From assembly GCA_029777335.1 (NCBI GenBank), contig JAKOSN010000330.1:1-38632 (forward strand): a stretch of 38,632 nt of DNA, written 5' to 3'. The translations under genes were made by a program, and so were the position numbers. The first letter of the stretch is position 1. Every line of letters begins with the position of its first letter. Shown here in pieces: positions 8,125 through 16,423 of this stretch. Source of the DNA: Planctomycetota bacterium (GTDB lineage: Bacteria; Planctomycetota; Planctomycetia; Gemmatales; Gemmataceae). The notes beneath the pieces were generated by a model. It saw only the letters and a list, made by a program, of their open reading frames with translations. It searched no databases and was not told where the DNA came from.

Positions 8125-8856
8125 TCAGGGAGCCTTGGCAGTCGACGTTATACCAAGCGTCTTGAAGGAAGCGTGACCTTCTTCCCCCGAGCGAATCAAA
8201 ACGCGCTTGCTGTCGCTATGGATTTTCCCTGCGCGCTCCACCTCGACCCGAACGATGTAGTAGTAGGTTTCGCCTTCCTGCAAAGCCGGGGTGGTGAACG
8301 TGCGCGTGGTGCTCGCGGTCACCTTCATCGGTTGATCGTCAATGAAGAGCCGAGCATTTTCAGGGAGTTCCACAACCAGGCGGCCAGTGTTCGGCAGGCT
8401 GCTCTTGTCGGTCCGCGGAGTGGGCAGCTTTTCCTTCTCCTCCTTTTTCTCTTCCTTGGCAGGTGGCATGCTCGGAGTCGGGACGGTGGGGGCCAGTCCA
8501 GGACGATAGAACGGAGCATAGCCGGAGCAGCCATAGCAGCCGTAGCAGCCATAGCAACCGTGGCAAGCGTAGCAAGTTGTGCAGCTGCAGCCGTTGTAGC
8601 CGTAGTTGCCCAGCGGCGACACACAGCCGGCAGCGCCCCACGCGCCAGGATGGGTCCCATGAACAGATCCATAGGAGATGGAGCACCCCGTGCATGCGTT
8701 GCAACCATAGGCGGTCGAGCAGCCAGTGCAGGCATTACAGCCGTAGCAAATTGTGCACGTTGAACATCCCTGGCAGCTGGAGCTATGCCGATGTAGCCAG
8801 GCATCTGGAGCAGTCGTGCCCGAGGTCAGGGCTGTTAACAGAGCAATGGTGTACAT
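8125..8856 (-). CDS. Cys/Gly/Tyr-rich secreted protein with TIGR03000-like domain
   Basis: A 243-residue planctomycete-type protein. The N-terminus (MYTIALLTALTSGTTAPDA) looks like a signal peptide. Residues of about 25-115 are strikingly rich in Cys, Gly, Tyr and Thr, with two copies of YGCNACTGCS and a run of CYGC units. A charged linker (PAKEEKKEEKEK) follows, then a C-terminal domain (GRLVVELPENARLFIDDQPM ... TYYYIVRVEVERAGK) that matches the planctomycete TIGR03000 repeat domain as I know it. The frame opens at 8931, but ATG 8856 has GAGGAG at good spacing and begins the signal peptide. The Cys density suggests a disulfide-cross-linked or metal-binding envelope component (inference). It terminates at the hairpin at 8060-8090. 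Database products probably read 'hypothetical' or 'TIGR03000 domain-containing'. Confidence 0.85.
   Translation of the reverse strand: MYTIALLTALTSGTTAPDAWLHRHSSSCQGCSTCTICYGCNACTGCSTAYGCNACTGCSISYGSVHGTHPGAWGAAGCVSPLGNYGYNGCSCTTCYACHGCYGCYGCYGCSGYAPFYRPGLAPTVPTPSMPPAKEEKKEEKEKLPTPRTDKSSLPNTGRLVVELPENARLFIDDQPMKVTASTTRTFTTPALQEGETYYYIVRVEVERAGKIHSDSKRVLIRSGEEGHASFKTLGITSTAKAP
8526..8573 (-). repeat. Short tandem coding repeat (CYGC units)
   Basis: Near-identical 9-bp units (GCAGCCATA / GCAGCCGTA and variants on the plus strand) encode successive Y/H-G-C triplets in the Cys-rich protein. A second, less regular pair of about 30-bp repeats at roughly 8677-8750 encodes the two YGCNACTGCS copies. 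These look like slippage-type expansions inside a gene. Confidence 0.7.
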
Positions 8857-9073
8857 GAGCGGTGCTCTCCTCTGTGGAAAACCGAAGATGGGGGACGATG
8901 CGGAGGTCAATAGGTTGAAACCCAGGCGCATCGCCAGGATGTCAAGATAGCGAACATCAATAAGATGCTAAATCTGCGCTGAGAACAACACAATGGCAAG
9001 ATGAATCAACCAGGGTATCTTTGCGAGCGGCGGGGCGGCACAATCCCTTGCACCGGCATCTCAGGTACGGCCG

Positions 9074-10192
9074 TCAACTCTGCCAGCCGCGTTGACGGAA
9101 CAGGTAAGTGGCGACGGCGGTCCAGAGGCCCGCGAGGACGGCGGTCGCTGCGAGATTTCCCCAGTGATACCAGCGCAAAGCATCGCCAAGCACCGCATGG
9201 ATCATCCGCGGACAGTGATACTCCAGGGCGAGGTACGGCAAACCCTTGATGTTGACCTGCTGACAGATAAAGAGGAGTAAAGCGATCGCGAACATGTAGC
9301 ACATCGCACCCATGCTGGCCGCGCGCTGAGTGCGCGCCAGACTGGCAATGGTCAGGCCGACCCCCATCGAACCCCAAACGGCCACCAGCATCGCCAGCCA
9401 GAAGAAGGGGCGCAGGAGAACTCCCGGGTTGTAAGTGCCAGCAAGGAGGACCGCGAGGGCCAACCCCAGGACAGGATAGAACAGGAACTTCGCTCCCAGG
9501 ATTTCGCTGGCTGTCGCGGGAGAGAGCGCCTGGGCAAGCAACACACCCCGTTCGCGCTCCTCGCAGGTGAGCGAGGGAAGCAGGTAGACACAAACGAAGA
9601 AGAGCCCGAAGATCACCAGCGCCGTTGCGATTCCGGAGCGTGGATCCAATCCACCTGCGATTTCAAAGCGTCGAGTCGTCAGATCAGGAGTTTGGACCTG
9701 GCGACGCATCGCCGGCGCAACATCGGCCAACGCCTCCGCAGCACGCCCTTGCCAGTACTTGTGTGTCTCCTGCCAGAACCATGCCTCGAAGGGAGCGATG
9801 CTACTGGTGTCCTTCCCGGGGTGCCAGATCCAGACCTGGTAACCGCCATCCCTCTGGGGGCGAAGCTGAATTCCACCAGCATTCTGCTCGTAGACAATGC
9901 TCCCCTGGCCATCGGTGCGCGCGGATTGACCCATGCGAAAGCGAACTCGATCCTCCAGTTCCGGAGGGAGATGGGCTTGCAGATGGTCGATCCAGGGATC
10001 GTCCTGCCAGTATTCGATGTAGCAACGCTTCACTCCTCCCACTGCGGAGACCGCCTGGCTCTCGCCCCCGCCAAACGCTGAGAGCAGCAGCGCTGCCACC
10101 ACCAGGAGCAACACGAGGGCGATCCCGCCTCGGTTCGCGAGATGGCGCAGAAACTCCTTGTGCAACAGAGTACGAATGATATACCAGCGCAT
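9074..10192 (-). CDS. ABC-2 type transporter permease
   Basis: A 372-residue membrane protein. One TM helix lies near the N-terminus (about 24-42). A soluble, probably extracytoplasmic, domain of about 160 residues follows, and then a C-terminal cluster of about five TM helices (SGIATALVIFGLFFVCVYLL onward). The conserved ABC-2 feature ERERGVLLAQALSPATASEI, an amphipathic coupling segment, follows the second TM helix. It lies 51 bp downstream of the ATPase gene on the same strand and surely forms the transporter with it. The topology (TM, large loop, five TMs) is that of the NatB/GldG-like exporters. The substrate is unknown. Confidence 0.88.
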   Translation of the reverse strand: MRWYIIRTLLHKEFLRHLANRGGIALVLLLVVAALLLSAFGGGESQAVSAVGGVKRCYIEYWQDDPWIDHLQAHLPPELEDRVRFRMGQSARTDGQGSIVYEQNAGGIQLRPQRDGGYQVWIWHPGKDTSSIAPFEAWFWQETHKYWQGRAAEALADVAPAMRRQVQTPDLTTRRFEIAGGLDPRSGIATALVIFGLFFVCVYLLPSLTCEERERGVLLAQALSPATASEILGAKFLFYPVLGLALAVLLAGTYNPGVLLRPFFWLAMLVAVWGSMGVGLTIASLARTQRAASMGAMCYMFAIALLLFICQQVNIKGLPYLALEYHCPRMIHAVLGDALRWYHWGNLAATAVLAGLWTAVATYLFRQRGWQS

Positions 10193-10243
10193 ACTCCAGC
10201 CCCTCTCCGGATCGTGGCGAGGAAAAATAAGACTTTTTCCATC

Positions 10244-11131
10244 CTAGCTATACTTCATCCCTGTGAGCTTCAAGAACGTTTCGTGGAAGTTGAACTCCCT
10301 TGTCTTCATGCTGATGATCTGGCCGGCGAGGAGGTGATGGCTGAGTTGAATGGCATCTTCGGGGTTGTCCAGATCGAAGACCAACCGTGCGCCGTCGCGC
10401 AGCACCACATCGACCTTCCGTTCGGCGTGCTGTTGTCGCAGTGCCATGGGAGAATCGAGTGCGACCAGTCGCCCGCGACACAGGATTGCCACGCGCTCGC
10501 AGAGTTGCTCCACCTCCTGCATGTTGTGGGTCGTGAGCAGAACGGTGACGCCCCGCGCAGTGAGATCACGCAGGATGCGATGCACCACCTCGGCAGAGTG
10601 AATGTCGAGATTGGCGGTTGGTTCATCGAGGTAGAGCAGTTGGGGGCGATGAAGCAGACCACGCGCCAGGAGCAATTTGCGACGCATCCCCAGCGAATAC
10701 GCGCGCACCGGCAGCTCGGCAGCCTCGCTTAGTTCGACGAGATCGAGACACTCCTGAACGCGCTCCTCGGGGACGTGATACAGCCCGGCGAAGATCTGGA
10801 GATTGCGACGCCCCGTGAACTCTTCAAAATGATTTTCGCGATCGGGAATGTAGCCAAAGTGCGATTTGATCTCGTCCCAGTTGTGCTGCAAATCCAGCCC
10901 GGCCACGGTAACGGTGCCGCTACTCGGCTGACGCTGTCCGATCAGCACGCGAATCGTGCTGGTCTTGCCGGCGCCGTTGGGACCGAGCAAACCAAAGAGT
11001 TCGCCCCGGCGCAGTTCGAGAGTCAACCCGTCGACAGCGACGAAGGAACCATAGCGGACCACGAGTTCGTCCAGGCGCAGGACGGAATCCTGCCGGACGG
11101 AAGGACGAACCGCCACCTGCAACGACGACAT
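10244..11131 (-). CDS. ABC transporter ATP-binding protein
   Basis: A 295-residue ABC ATPase. Walker A is GPNGAGKTS. The signature motif is degenerate (YSLGMRRKLLLARGLL in place of LSGGQ), as in many ABC-2 exporters such as the CcmA/NatA type. Walker B is LLYLDEPTANLD, and the H-loop is in TTHNMQEVEQL. A C-terminal extension of about 70 residues follows, typical of drug/Na+/antibiotic exporter ATPases. The frame continues upstream to 11350, overlapping pgk, but ATG 11131 has GGAGGAGG at good spacing and begins just before the ABC domain. The permease gene follows after 51 bp, forming a two-gene transporter unit. Confidence 0.93.
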   Translation of the reverse strand: MSSLQVAVRPSVRQDSVLRLDELVVRYGSFVAVDGLTLELRRGELFGLLGPNGAGKTSTIRVLIGQRQPSSGTVTVAGLDLQHNWDEIKSHFGYIPDRENHFEEFTGRRNLQIFAGLYHVPEERVQECLDLVELSEAAELPVRAYSLGMRRKLLLARGLLHRPQLLYLDEPTANLDIHSAEVVHRILRDLTARGVTVLLTTHNMQEVEQLCERVAILCRGRLVALDSPMALRQQHAERKVDVVLRDGARLVFDLDNPEDAIQLSHHLLAGQIISMKTREFNFHETFLKLTGMKYS

Positions 11132-11220
11132 GCCAACCTCCTCCCGGGACGAGCGCACTGGCACTCGCTCTCCGCAGCAACCATAGCATGCGCCGGGAAG
11201 GAAGGAGCAGAAGTGGACGA

Positions 11221-11255
11221 GCGTCGTTCCTGGGAGAGAGAAGGGGGAACGACGC
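11221..11255 (-). terminator. Probable hairpin terminator after pgk
   Basis: A perfect 10-bp stem (11221-11230 with 11246-11255) with a 15-base loop begins 12 bp downstream of the pgk stop. There is no clear U-tract after it on the minus strand, so termination efficiency is uncertain. It may allow read-through into the ABC transporter genes. Confidence 0.5.
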
Positions 11256-11267
11256 GCGTCGAGAAGG

Positions 11268-12458
11268 TCAGGCGTTGTCGATTTGTTGCAGGGCAGCAAA
11301 CGGAGTGCCTTCGACGTATTCCAGGAAGGCGCCGCCGCCGGTGGAAACATGAGTCATGCGCTCGGCGAAGCCAAATTCCTCGACTGCCTCGGCGGTTTCC
11401 CCCCCGCCCACAATGGTGACGGCCCTGGAGGCAGCGAGCGCCTCGGCAATGGCACGCGTACCCCGACTGTACGGTTCATCCTCGTATTTGCCCATCGGCC
11501 CATTCCAGACGACCGTGCCAGCGCGAGCAATCTCGTCCTGATACAGCTTGATCGTTTTGGGTCCGATATCCACGCCAATGCAGCTGTCGGGGATGTCGCC
11601 CTCCACGACGCGAGCCGTCTGCGGGGCATCGAGAGCATCGACCACCAGGTGATCGACCGGGAGAATAATTTTCCCCTGGCCCAGAGCGAGAAGTTCATTG
11701 GCCAGGTCCGTCTTGTCCGCCTCGAGTTTGGACTTACCCACACCCTTGCCCTGCCCCTTCATGAAGGTGTAGCTCATCGCTCCTCCGATGAGGACCCGAT
11801 CGACGCGCTGCAGGAGAGCCTTGATAAAGCCGATCTTGTCCGACACCTTGCCGCCGCCAAGCAAACCAACCAGCGGACGGGGGGGAGCCGACAGAAGCCG
11901 ATCGAGAATCTCCAGTTCCTTGGCGACCAGATGGCCGACCACGCGCGGTTTGCCTGCCATCGCCTGAGGCACCGCCACCATCGAGGCATCGGAGCGATGA
12001 CAGGTGCCGAATGCATCGTTGACATAGACGTCCGCCAGGTTAGCCAGTTGGCCTGCAAACGCGGCATCGCCCGCCTGCTCGCCCTTGTGGAAACGCAGAT
12101 TCTCAAGCAGGAGAACCTCGCCCGGTTGCAGCGCCTGGGCGGCAGCCGTCACGGTGGGACCGACCACCTCATCGACCTTGGTCACGGGCTTGCCAAGGAG
12201 TTCGTGCAAGCGCTGCCCCACCTGATTCATGGTGAAGACGGCATCCTTCCTGGGGTCCCCCTTGGGTCGGCCCAGGTGGCTCATCACGATCGCGCTTGCG
12301 CCGGCATTCAGCACGGTCTGGATGCTCGGCAGAGCCGCCCGGATCCGACGATCGTTGGTGACATGTCCCTTGTCGTCGAGGGGGACGTTGAAATCAACTC
12401 GGATGAGGACTTTCTTGCCGCGCAGGTCGGTCTGTTGAGCGAGCGTCTTCTTCGCCAT
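11268..12458 (-). CDS. pgk: Phosphoglycerate kinase
   Basis: A 396-residue phosphoglycerate kinase, full length for bacteria. It interconverts 1,3-bisphosphoglycerate plus ADP and 3-phosphoglycerate plus ATP in cytoplasmic glycolysis/gluconeogenesis. Motifs are the N-terminal signature VLIRVDFNVPLDDKG, the substrate-binding MSHLGRPKG, the hinge/nucleotide-site VVWNGPMGKYE, and the C-terminal VGGGETAEAVEEFG with STGGGAFLEYVEG. It lies 87 bp downstream of gap in the same direction, the common glycolytic gap-pgk order. The spacer contains a 12-bp hairpin (12485-12535), which may adjust the relative expression of the two genes. GGAAGAGGG upstream of the ATG gives the ribosome-binding site. Confidence 0.98.
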   Translation of the reverse strand: MAKKTLAQQTDLRGKKVLIRVDFNVPLDDKGHVTNDRRIRAALPSIQTVLNAGASAIVMSHLGRPKGDPRKDAVFTMNQVGQRLHELLGKPVTKVDEVVGPTVTAAAQALQPGEVLLLENLRFHKGEQAGDAAFAGQLANLADVYVNDAFGTCHRSDASMVAVPQAMAGKPRVVGHLVAKELEILDRLLSAPPRPLVGLLGGGKVSDKIGFIKALLQRVDRVLIGGAMSYTFMKGQGKGVGKSKLEADKTDLANELLALGQGKIILPVDHLVVDALDAPQTARVVEGDIPDSCIGVDIGPKTIKLYQDEIARAGTVVWNGPMGKYEDEPYSRGTRAIAEALAASRAVTIVGGGETAEAVEEFGFAERMTHVSTGGGAFLEYVEGTPFAALQQIDNA

Positions 12459-12484
12459 GACGAACCCTCTTCCAGAGTGGAGCC

Positions 12485-12535
12485 GAGGAAGGAACGGCGC
12501 CGCGCAAGATCCACTCCAGCGGTCGTTCCTTCCTC
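12485..12535 (-). promoter_or_regulatory. Intercistronic hairpin between gap and pgk
   Basis: A perfect 12-bp inverted repeat (12485-12496 with 12524-12535) encloses 27 bases, which may pair further through GC-rich ends. It begins 10 bp after the gap stop codon on the minus strand. There is no U-tract. It could be a partial terminator, or an mRNA-stabilising or processing element between the two glycolytic cistrons. Confidence 0.5.
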
Positions 12536-12545
12536 CCCATTGCCT

Positions 12546-13595
12546 TTAGCCCTTGGAGATCATGTAGCGGAGCAGATCGACGCAGCGATTGGAGTAGCCC
12601 CACTCGTTGTCGTACCAGCTGATCAGCTTGAAGAAGCGATTGTTGAGTTCGATGCCGCTGCCAGCGTCGAAGATGCTGGAGTGGGCATCGTGGATGAAGT
12701 CGGAGGAGACCACCTCGTCGCTGGTGTAAGCGAGGATCCCCTTGAGATAGGTCTCGCTGGCCTTCTTCATCGCCGCACAGATTTCCTTGTAGCTGGTTTC
12801 CTTCACGGTCCGCACGGTGAGGTCAATCACCGAGACGGTCGGGGTGGGGACACGGAAGGCCATCCCCGTCAGTTTCCCCTTCACCTCCGGGATGGCGAGG
12901 CCGACCGCACGAGCCGCACCGGTGGAGGAAGGGATGATGTTGGTAGCGGCCGCGCGCCCACCCTTCCAGTCCTTGCGCGAGGGGCCATCCACCGTCTTCT
13001 GAGTGGCGGTGTAACTGTGCACGGTGGTCATCAGACCTTCTTCGATGCCGAACCCTTCCTTGAGAAGGACGTGCACCACGGGAGCCAGGCAGTTGGTGGT
13101 GCAGCTGGCGTTGGAGATGATGGTGTGCTTGCTGGGATCGTACCTGTCGTGATTGACCCCGAGAACAACGGTGATGTCCTCGCCCTTCGCCGGAGCGCTG
13201 ATGATCACCTTGCGCGCCCCGGCCGCGATGTGGCCCTTCGCCTTCTCGGCTTCGGTGAACAGGCCGGTGGATTCGATGACGTACTCCACGCCAAGTTGCT
13301 TCCAGGGGAGCGCGGCGGGGCCTTCCTTGACGGCCAGGCACTTGATCTTGTGCCCATCGACCACGAGGAGATCGTCCTCCGCCACGTCGGGAGCCGATTT
13401 GGCACTGGCAACCGTCCCTTTGAAGCGCGTCTGGACGGAATCGTACTTCAGCAGGTAGGCGAGGTTATCCGCCGGAACCAGATCGTTGACTGCGACCACG
13501 TCGAGTTCCTTGCCGAGCAGCCCCTGCTCAACCAGAGCCCGAAAGACCAGCCGGCCGATTCGACCAAACCCGTTGATGGCAACACGCACTGCCAT
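12546..13595 (-). CDS. gap: Glyceraldehyde-3-phosphate dehydrogenase, type I
   Basis: A 349-residue GAPDH that oxidises glyceraldehyde 3-phosphate to 1,3-bisphosphoglycerate. The Rossmann start is VAINGFGRIGRLVFRAL. The NAD-site NDLV carries Asp38 in the position that favours NAD+ over NADP+. The catalytic loop SNASCTTNCLAPV gives nucleophile C165, and the C-terminal WYDNEWGYSNRCVDL is intact. It is slightly longer than the usual 330-340 residues. Shine-Dalgarno AGGAG lies just upstream of the ATG. It is divergent from mdh with a 159-bp shared upstream region, and pgk follows downstream. Confidence 0.98.
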   Translation of the reverse strand: MAVRVAINGFGRIGRLVFRALVEQGLLGKELDVVAVNDLVPADNLAYLLKYDSVQTRFKGTVASAKSAPDVAEDDLLVVDGHKIKCLAVKEGPAALPWKQLGVEYVIESTGLFTEAEKAKGHIAAGARKVIISAPAKGEDITVVLGVNHDRYDPSKHTIISNASCTTNCLAPVVHVLLKEGFGIEEGLMTTVHSYTATQKTVDGPSRKDWKGGRAAATNIIPSSTGAARAVGLAIPEVKGKLTGMAFRVPTPTVSVIDLTVRTVKETSYKEICAAMKKASETYLKGILAYTSDEVVSSDFIHDAHSSIFDAGSGIELNNRFFKLISWYDNEWGYSNRCVDLLRYMISKG

Positions 13596-13754
13596 GAGAA
13601 ACTCCTGATTAACTTGTCAACAGGGCGATCAGTCGACTCTCGACCTGATTTCCATTCGCCTGTAAGCTATAAGCTATTGGCACTGCTGGAAACCGGCTAT
13701 CGGGCACTTCCCTGGGCCGGCCTGCGCTTGGCACTTACAGCCTTGAGGAACATC

Positions 13755-14777
13755 ATGGCGAATCTCGTACGGGTTGCAGTCACAGGAGCTGCGGGGCAAG
13801 TTTCTTATGCGATGCTGGCCCGCCTGGCGTCGGGCGAGGTCTTCGGTCCCGATACCAAGGTGGTGCTGCAGTTGCTGGAAATCCCGCGCATCACCCCCCC
13901 GCCCGACCCGGCGCGACTCCAGCCGATGGACATCCTGGAAGGGGTGGCGATGGAGCTATGCGATTGTGGCTTCCCAACCTTGCACGAGGTGGTTGTCACG
14001 GACGATGCCAACCGCGCGTTCAAGGACTGCAACTGGGCGCTCCTGGTGGGGGCCTTCCCACGACTGAAGGGAATGGAACGCAAGGATCTCCTCAGCAAAA
14101 ATGCCGAGATCTTTGTTGCCCAGGGGAAGGCCCTGGCAGCCAATGCCGCGTCGGATGTTCGCATTCTGGTTGTTGGCAATCCCTGCAATACCAACTGCCT
14201 GATCGCGTACAACAACGGTCGCGATATCCCGGCGGAACGCTGGACGGCGATGACGCGCCTGGACCACAATCGTGCGCGGGATGCTCTGGGACGGAAAGCG
14301 GGCGTGGGCAACGAAGACGTCACCTGTGTGACCATCTGGGGGAATCACAGCAACACCCAGTTTCCGGACTTCACCAACGCGCGCATCAAGGGGAAACCAG
14401 CACCAGAGATCATCACCGATCGCGCCTGGCTGGAAAACACCTTCGTGCCGCAATGCCAGAATCGTGGGGCGGCGGTGATCAAGGCGCGAGGCTCGTCGTC
14501 AGCCCTCTCCGCCGCAAACGGGGCCATTGACCACGTCAAGAGCATGCTCCGACCGACCCCGGCCAACGATTGGGTGAGTGCCGCTCTGGTGTCACGCGGA
14601 GAATATGGAGTCCCCGCGGGGCTGGTCTACGGGTATCCCTGTCGCAGCACGGGGAACGGCGATTACGCCGTGGTGGAAGGGTTGAGCTTCGACGCTTTTG
14701 GTCAGCACGAGTTGCAGATCACTCTGCAGGAACTGATCGAGGAGCGCGAAGCGGTGAAGCATCTGCTGGGGAATTGA
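13755..14777 (+). CDS. mdh: Malate dehydrogenase (NAD-dependent)
   Basis: A 340-residue malate dehydrogenase of the cytosolic/type 2-like group (MDH-SF1 style). Motifs are VAVTGAAGQVSYAMLARLASG (nucleotide binding), LVGAFPRLKGMERKDLL, VVGNPCNTNCLIAYNN, MTRLDHNRARDALG and the catalytic histidine segment TIWGNHSNTQFPDF. It interconverts malate and oxaloacetate in the TCA cycle. A long plus-strand open frame continues upstream antisense to gap and pgk, but the ATG at 13755 is chosen because the enzyme begins there and TTGAGGAA provides a Shine-Dalgarno. It is monocistronic, with a hairpin at 14816-14844. Confidence 0.97.
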   Translation: MANLVRVAVTGAAGQVSYAMLARLASGEVFGPDTKVVLQLLEIPRITPPPDPARLQPMDILEGVAMELCDCGFPTLHEVVVTDDANRAFKDCNWALLVGAFPRLKGMERKDLLSKNAEIFVAQGKALAANAASDVRILVVGNPCNTNCLIAYNNGRDIPAERWTAMTRLDHNRARDALGRKAGVGNEDVTCVTIWGNHSNTQFPDFTNARIKGKPAPEIITDRAWLENTFVPQCQNRGAAVIKARGSSSALSAANGAIDHVKSMLRPTPANDWVSAALVSRGEYGVPAGLVYGYPCRSTGNGDYAVVEGLSFDAFGQHELQITLQELIEEREAVKHLLGN

Positions 14778-14815
14778 CAACCTGGAGTCACGTGCGCAGG
14801 GACGCTTCCAGATCT

Positions 14816-14844
14816 GGCGAGCGAGGCCGCAGTTCTCGTTCGCC
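14816..14844 (+). terminator. Hairpin terminator after mdh
   Basis: A 10-bp stem (14816-14825 with 14835-14844, one G-U pair) with a 9-base loop lies 38 bp after the mdh stop. It is followed by CTCCTCATTGTC, which is only weakly T-rich. Confidence 0.5.
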
Positions 14845-14882
14845 CTCCTCATTGTCGGGCCTCGGCTCGAAGAGGGACCGTG

Positions 14883-16394
14883 ATGGCGCACCTGATCAGT
14901 TGTGGGAATCCTGCCTGTGGTCAGCGGCTGCAAGTCGGGCCCGAGCACCTGGGCAAGGTGGTTCGCTGTCCGGGGTGCCAGCAACTGCTGACGGTCCCTC
15001 CACTCGCCCCCGTCCCGCCCTCCCCTCCGCCCCAGACAGCGATCGTTCCACCCGCCCCGGTGCCGCGAGGTACACGGGCGCCAATCCCACGCTCCGTTGA
15101 AGCGCGACCTCGCCGCACGCCCGCAAGCAGCGCGTTCAGTCCCCTCGTTTGGACGGTTGGCGTTCTGGCGCTGCTCGGGGTCGTGGCGTGCGGAGCAGCG
15201 CTTCTCCTCTACAGCCACAATAAAGAGTTAAATAGTCGTCTGCGCCTCGCGGAAGAACAAACGGCCGATGCCCAGCAGCAAGTGGAGGCATTGCGGCAGC
15301 AACTCGCGCTGGCGGAAAAGAACCTGAAACAGAAGGCGGTCGCCAGTACTCAGCCACTCGATAAACAACCCGCTGAACGCCAACCGACAGAACGTCAACC
15401 GCCCAAGCTCGCTCCAGAAGAGAAGCAGCCACCGCCTCAGACATCGGTCAGTCCGGTCAGCGATCCCTACCGCGCCATCGATGCGCATGCTCTGGCCGCG
15501 AGTCCTGAGGTGGAAGGGTCGATTGCCACGCTGGCTGCTTACCTCGTGAAGCCTGCGCAGAATGATCGCGAGAAGGTCCGTGCCATCTTTCGCTGGGTTG
15601 CCGATCGGATCGTCTACGATGTTGAAGGGTTCCTGAAGAAGAAACCCGGGGACAATCGCGCCGAGGCAGTTCTGAAAAGCCGCCTCGCGGTGTGCGAGGG
15701 GTATGCCAACCTTTTCGAGTCGCTGTGTCTCAAGGCGAACATCGAGGTGGTGAAGGTGAGCGGGTACGCCAAGGGGTATGGCTATGTGCTGGGGCAGCGC
15801 AACACGGGCTCCAACCACGCCTGGAATGCCGTGAAGTTGGAGGGCCGATGGCAGGCACTCGACACCACCTGGGCTGCAGGCACCATCAAGGACGACAAGT
15901 TCTCCAAACGCTTCGACGACTTCTTCTTCCTTCCCCCTCCCGAGGAGTTTATCTTCACGCACTTCCCCCGGGATCCCCGCTGGCAACTCCTGACCACCCC
16001 GGTGGCGCAGTCCGAGTATGACAAATGGCAAACCGTCGACCAGAAATTGTTCCGTCTGGGATGGAAACCGGCTCAGGTTCGCAAAATGGTCGCGGATCCC
16101 TCGGTCCCCATGGTGAAGATCTTTGAGTTTCCTGCGGTTCCGCTCGTCTTTCAGGAAGCACCGCTGGAAGGGAAGCTGAAAACGACAAACACCTATCGCT
16201 TCCGCATCGAGGCCCGGGGAGTGGAGGCGATGGCGATTCTGTGCGGGACAACGGGCTGGCACCACATGACGCGCAAGGGGGACGTCTTCGAGGGGGAAAT
16301 TACACCACCCAGGGGACAGATGCGCATCGTTGGCCGCGCCCCCGGTGATGAGCAGAACCGCTTCTGGGGCGTGCTGGAATACACCATCGAGTGA
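14883..16394 (+). CDS. Membrane-tethered transglutaminase-like protein with N-terminal zinc ribbon
   Basis: A 503-residue fusion. Residues 1-35 form a zinc ribbon (C7, C12, C29, C32) of the kind planctomycetes place at the N-termini of membrane proteins. A Pro-rich linker, a TM helix at about 82-105 and a Gln/Glu-rich coiled coil (about 110-150) follow. Residues of about 200-345 form a transglutaminase-like domain with the full catalytic triad: C271 in VCEGYANLFESL, H312 in SNHAWNAVKLEG and D327 in ALDTTW. The layout resembles the kyphoscoliosis-peptidase/KY-type group, probably a protease or cross-linker facing the periplasm. A C-terminal beta-rich domain of about 150 residues is unassigned. 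A GTG at 14880 is possible, but the ATG at 14883 is preferred. The next gene starts 29 bp after the stop and is probably co-transcribed. Confidence 0.88.
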   Translation: MAHLISCGNPACGQRLQVGPEHLGKVVRCPGCQQLLTVPPLAPVPPSPPPQTAIVPPAPVPRGTRAPIPRSVEARPRRTPASSAFSPLVWTVGVLALLGVVACGAALLLYSHNKELNSRLRLAEEQTADAQQQVEALRQQLALAEKNLKQKAVASTQPLDKQPAERQPTERQPPKLAPEEKQPPPQTSVSPVSDPYRAIDAHALAASPEVEGSIATLAAYLVKPAQNDREKVRAIFRWVADRIVYDVEGFLKKKPGDNRAEAVLKSRLAVCEGYANLFESLCLKANIEVVKVSGYAKGYGYVLGQRNTGSNHAWNAVKLEGRWQALDTTWAAGTIKDDKFSKRFDDFFFLPPPEEFIFTHFPRDPRWQLLTTPVAQSEYDKWQTVDQKLFRLGWKPAQVRKMVADPSVPMVKIFEFPAVPLVFQEAPLEGKLKTTNTYRFRIEARGVEAMAILCGTTGWHHMTRKGDVFEGEITPPRGQMRIVGRAPGDEQNRFWGVLEYTIE

Positions 16395-16423
16395 ATCTCT
16401 CCTCTGCTCTTCGGAGATTGTTG

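Noticed and set aside
8526..8573. CRISPR-like or minisatellite array
   Set aside because: The units are 9 bp without spacers and lie in frame inside a coding sequence; they encode Cys-Tyr-Gly repeats.
11283..13754. A very long plus-strand open frame antisense to pgk and gap, continuous with mdh
   Set aside because: It covers the exact reverse strand of two certain enzymes, has no protein-family motifs, and is explained by the GC-rich codon usage of gap and pgk suppressing stops on the opposite strand. mdh proper begins at 13755.
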